DNA of 14,397 nucleotides. Origin: an uncultured Eggerthella sp. GTDB lineage: Bacteria > Actinomycetota > Coriobacteriia > Coriobacteriales > Eggerthellaceae. Below the pieces are notes generated by a model, which worked only from the letters and a program-made list of their open reading frames with translations, was not told where the DNA came from and ran no database searches. This document shows positions 14,318 to 14,397 of the stretch, in pieces (position 1 is the first letter of the stretch; each line of letters begins with the position of its first letter). The stretch spans positions 1 to 14,397 of the forward strand of contig USPD01000026.1 in the NCBI GenBank assembly GCA_900556585.1. The letters are read 5' to 3'. Position numbers and translations under genes: made by a program.

Positions 14318-14397
14318 CTATATATTCAGAGCTATTATTGGAATTATAACTTTTAAATTTATAACATGTTCATTTGGAATAAGAATCTCATAGGTGA
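14318..14397 (-). CDS. Possible C-terminal end of a minus-strand protein (partial)
   Basis: From the right edge a minus-strand frame is open for 25 codons and ends with TAG at 14318-14320. The peptide (ending IIPIIALNI) has no recognisable family. Support is only that it lies upstream of the minus-strand terminator at 14163-14199; an open frame this short in AT-rich DNA could be chance. Confidence 0.2.
   Translation of the reverse strand, partial: TYEILIPNEHVINLKVIIPIIALNI

Larger units (their letters stand above)
14078..14397. other. AT-rich intergenic region with several inverted repeats
   Basis: This stretch is clearly richer in A and T than the genes to its left and holds no convincing complete gene. 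It contains a perfect 8-bp-arm palindrome ATGAAATA/TATTTCAT (14095-14113), a minus-strand terminator (14163-14199), an imperfect palindrome centred on TACGTA (14207-14231), and CGGCTA/TAGCCG arms 29 bases apart (14241-14281). No transposase, integrase or CRISPR signal is seen. Confidence 0.5.

Noticed and set aside
14078..14397. CRISPR array or insertion-sequence end in the AT-rich tail
   Set aside because: The inverted repeats differ from one another and are unevenly spaced; there are no repeated direct units and no transposase fragment.

Overview
The window looks like a bacterial chromosome segment of moderate to low GC from an anaerobe. The SDR, TAXI/TRAP, acyl-CoA dehydrogenase and FixABCX proteins, and the lipoprotein signal followed by a Ser-rich linker, suggest a Coriobacteriia (Eggerthellaceae-like) actinobacterium. 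That placement is inferred from protein style only and no marker was tested.

Layout. Positions 1-2000 hold a translation cluster: a partial tRNA-Asn on the minus strand, trpS (tryptophanyl-tRNA synthetase), and a CAU-anticodon tRNA that best fits tRNA-Ile2 and has its own promoter and terminator. Positions 2000-7420 hold a minus-strand NAD-dependent SDR/RmlD-like reductase, a fused DctQM-type TRAP permease and a TAXI-family TRAP binding lipoprotein. A LysR regulator is transcribed divergently from the TAXI gene. Positions 7580-14080 hold an electron-transfer locus. One acyl-CoA dehydrogenase (ACAD1) reads leftward. A 585-bp control region separates it from a rightward cluster: a CaiA-like acyl-CoA dehydrogenase (ACAD2), fixA, fixB, fixC and fixX. 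The last 320 bp are very AT-rich, rich in inverted repeats, and carry no convincing gene apart from a possible minus-strand C-terminus at the edge.

How the parts may work together. FixAB is an electron-transferring flavoprotein of the FixAB/CaiA-associated type. FixC is the flavoprotein quinone oxidoreductase and FixX its ferredoxin-like partner. In known systems FixABCX couples NADH oxidation to a quinone or acyl-CoA acceptor and to low-potential ferredoxin or flavodoxin. Here the likely acyl-CoA partners are ACAD2 and ACAD1, so the locus probably reduces (or oxidises) an enoyl-/acyl-CoA during anaerobic growth. No CoA-ligase, CoA-transferase, hydratase or carnitine transporter is present, so the substrate is unknown. 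The neighbouring TAXI-TRAP importer, with a divergent LysR gene, is a plausible but unproven entry route for the carboxylate.

The most unusual feature lies between fixB and fixC. A 12-bp-stem, T-tracted terminator overlaps a good sigma70-type promoter whose predicted start falls inside the hairpin's first arm. Transcripts coming from fixB could be terminated while new transcripts for fixCX lose half of the hairpin and escape.
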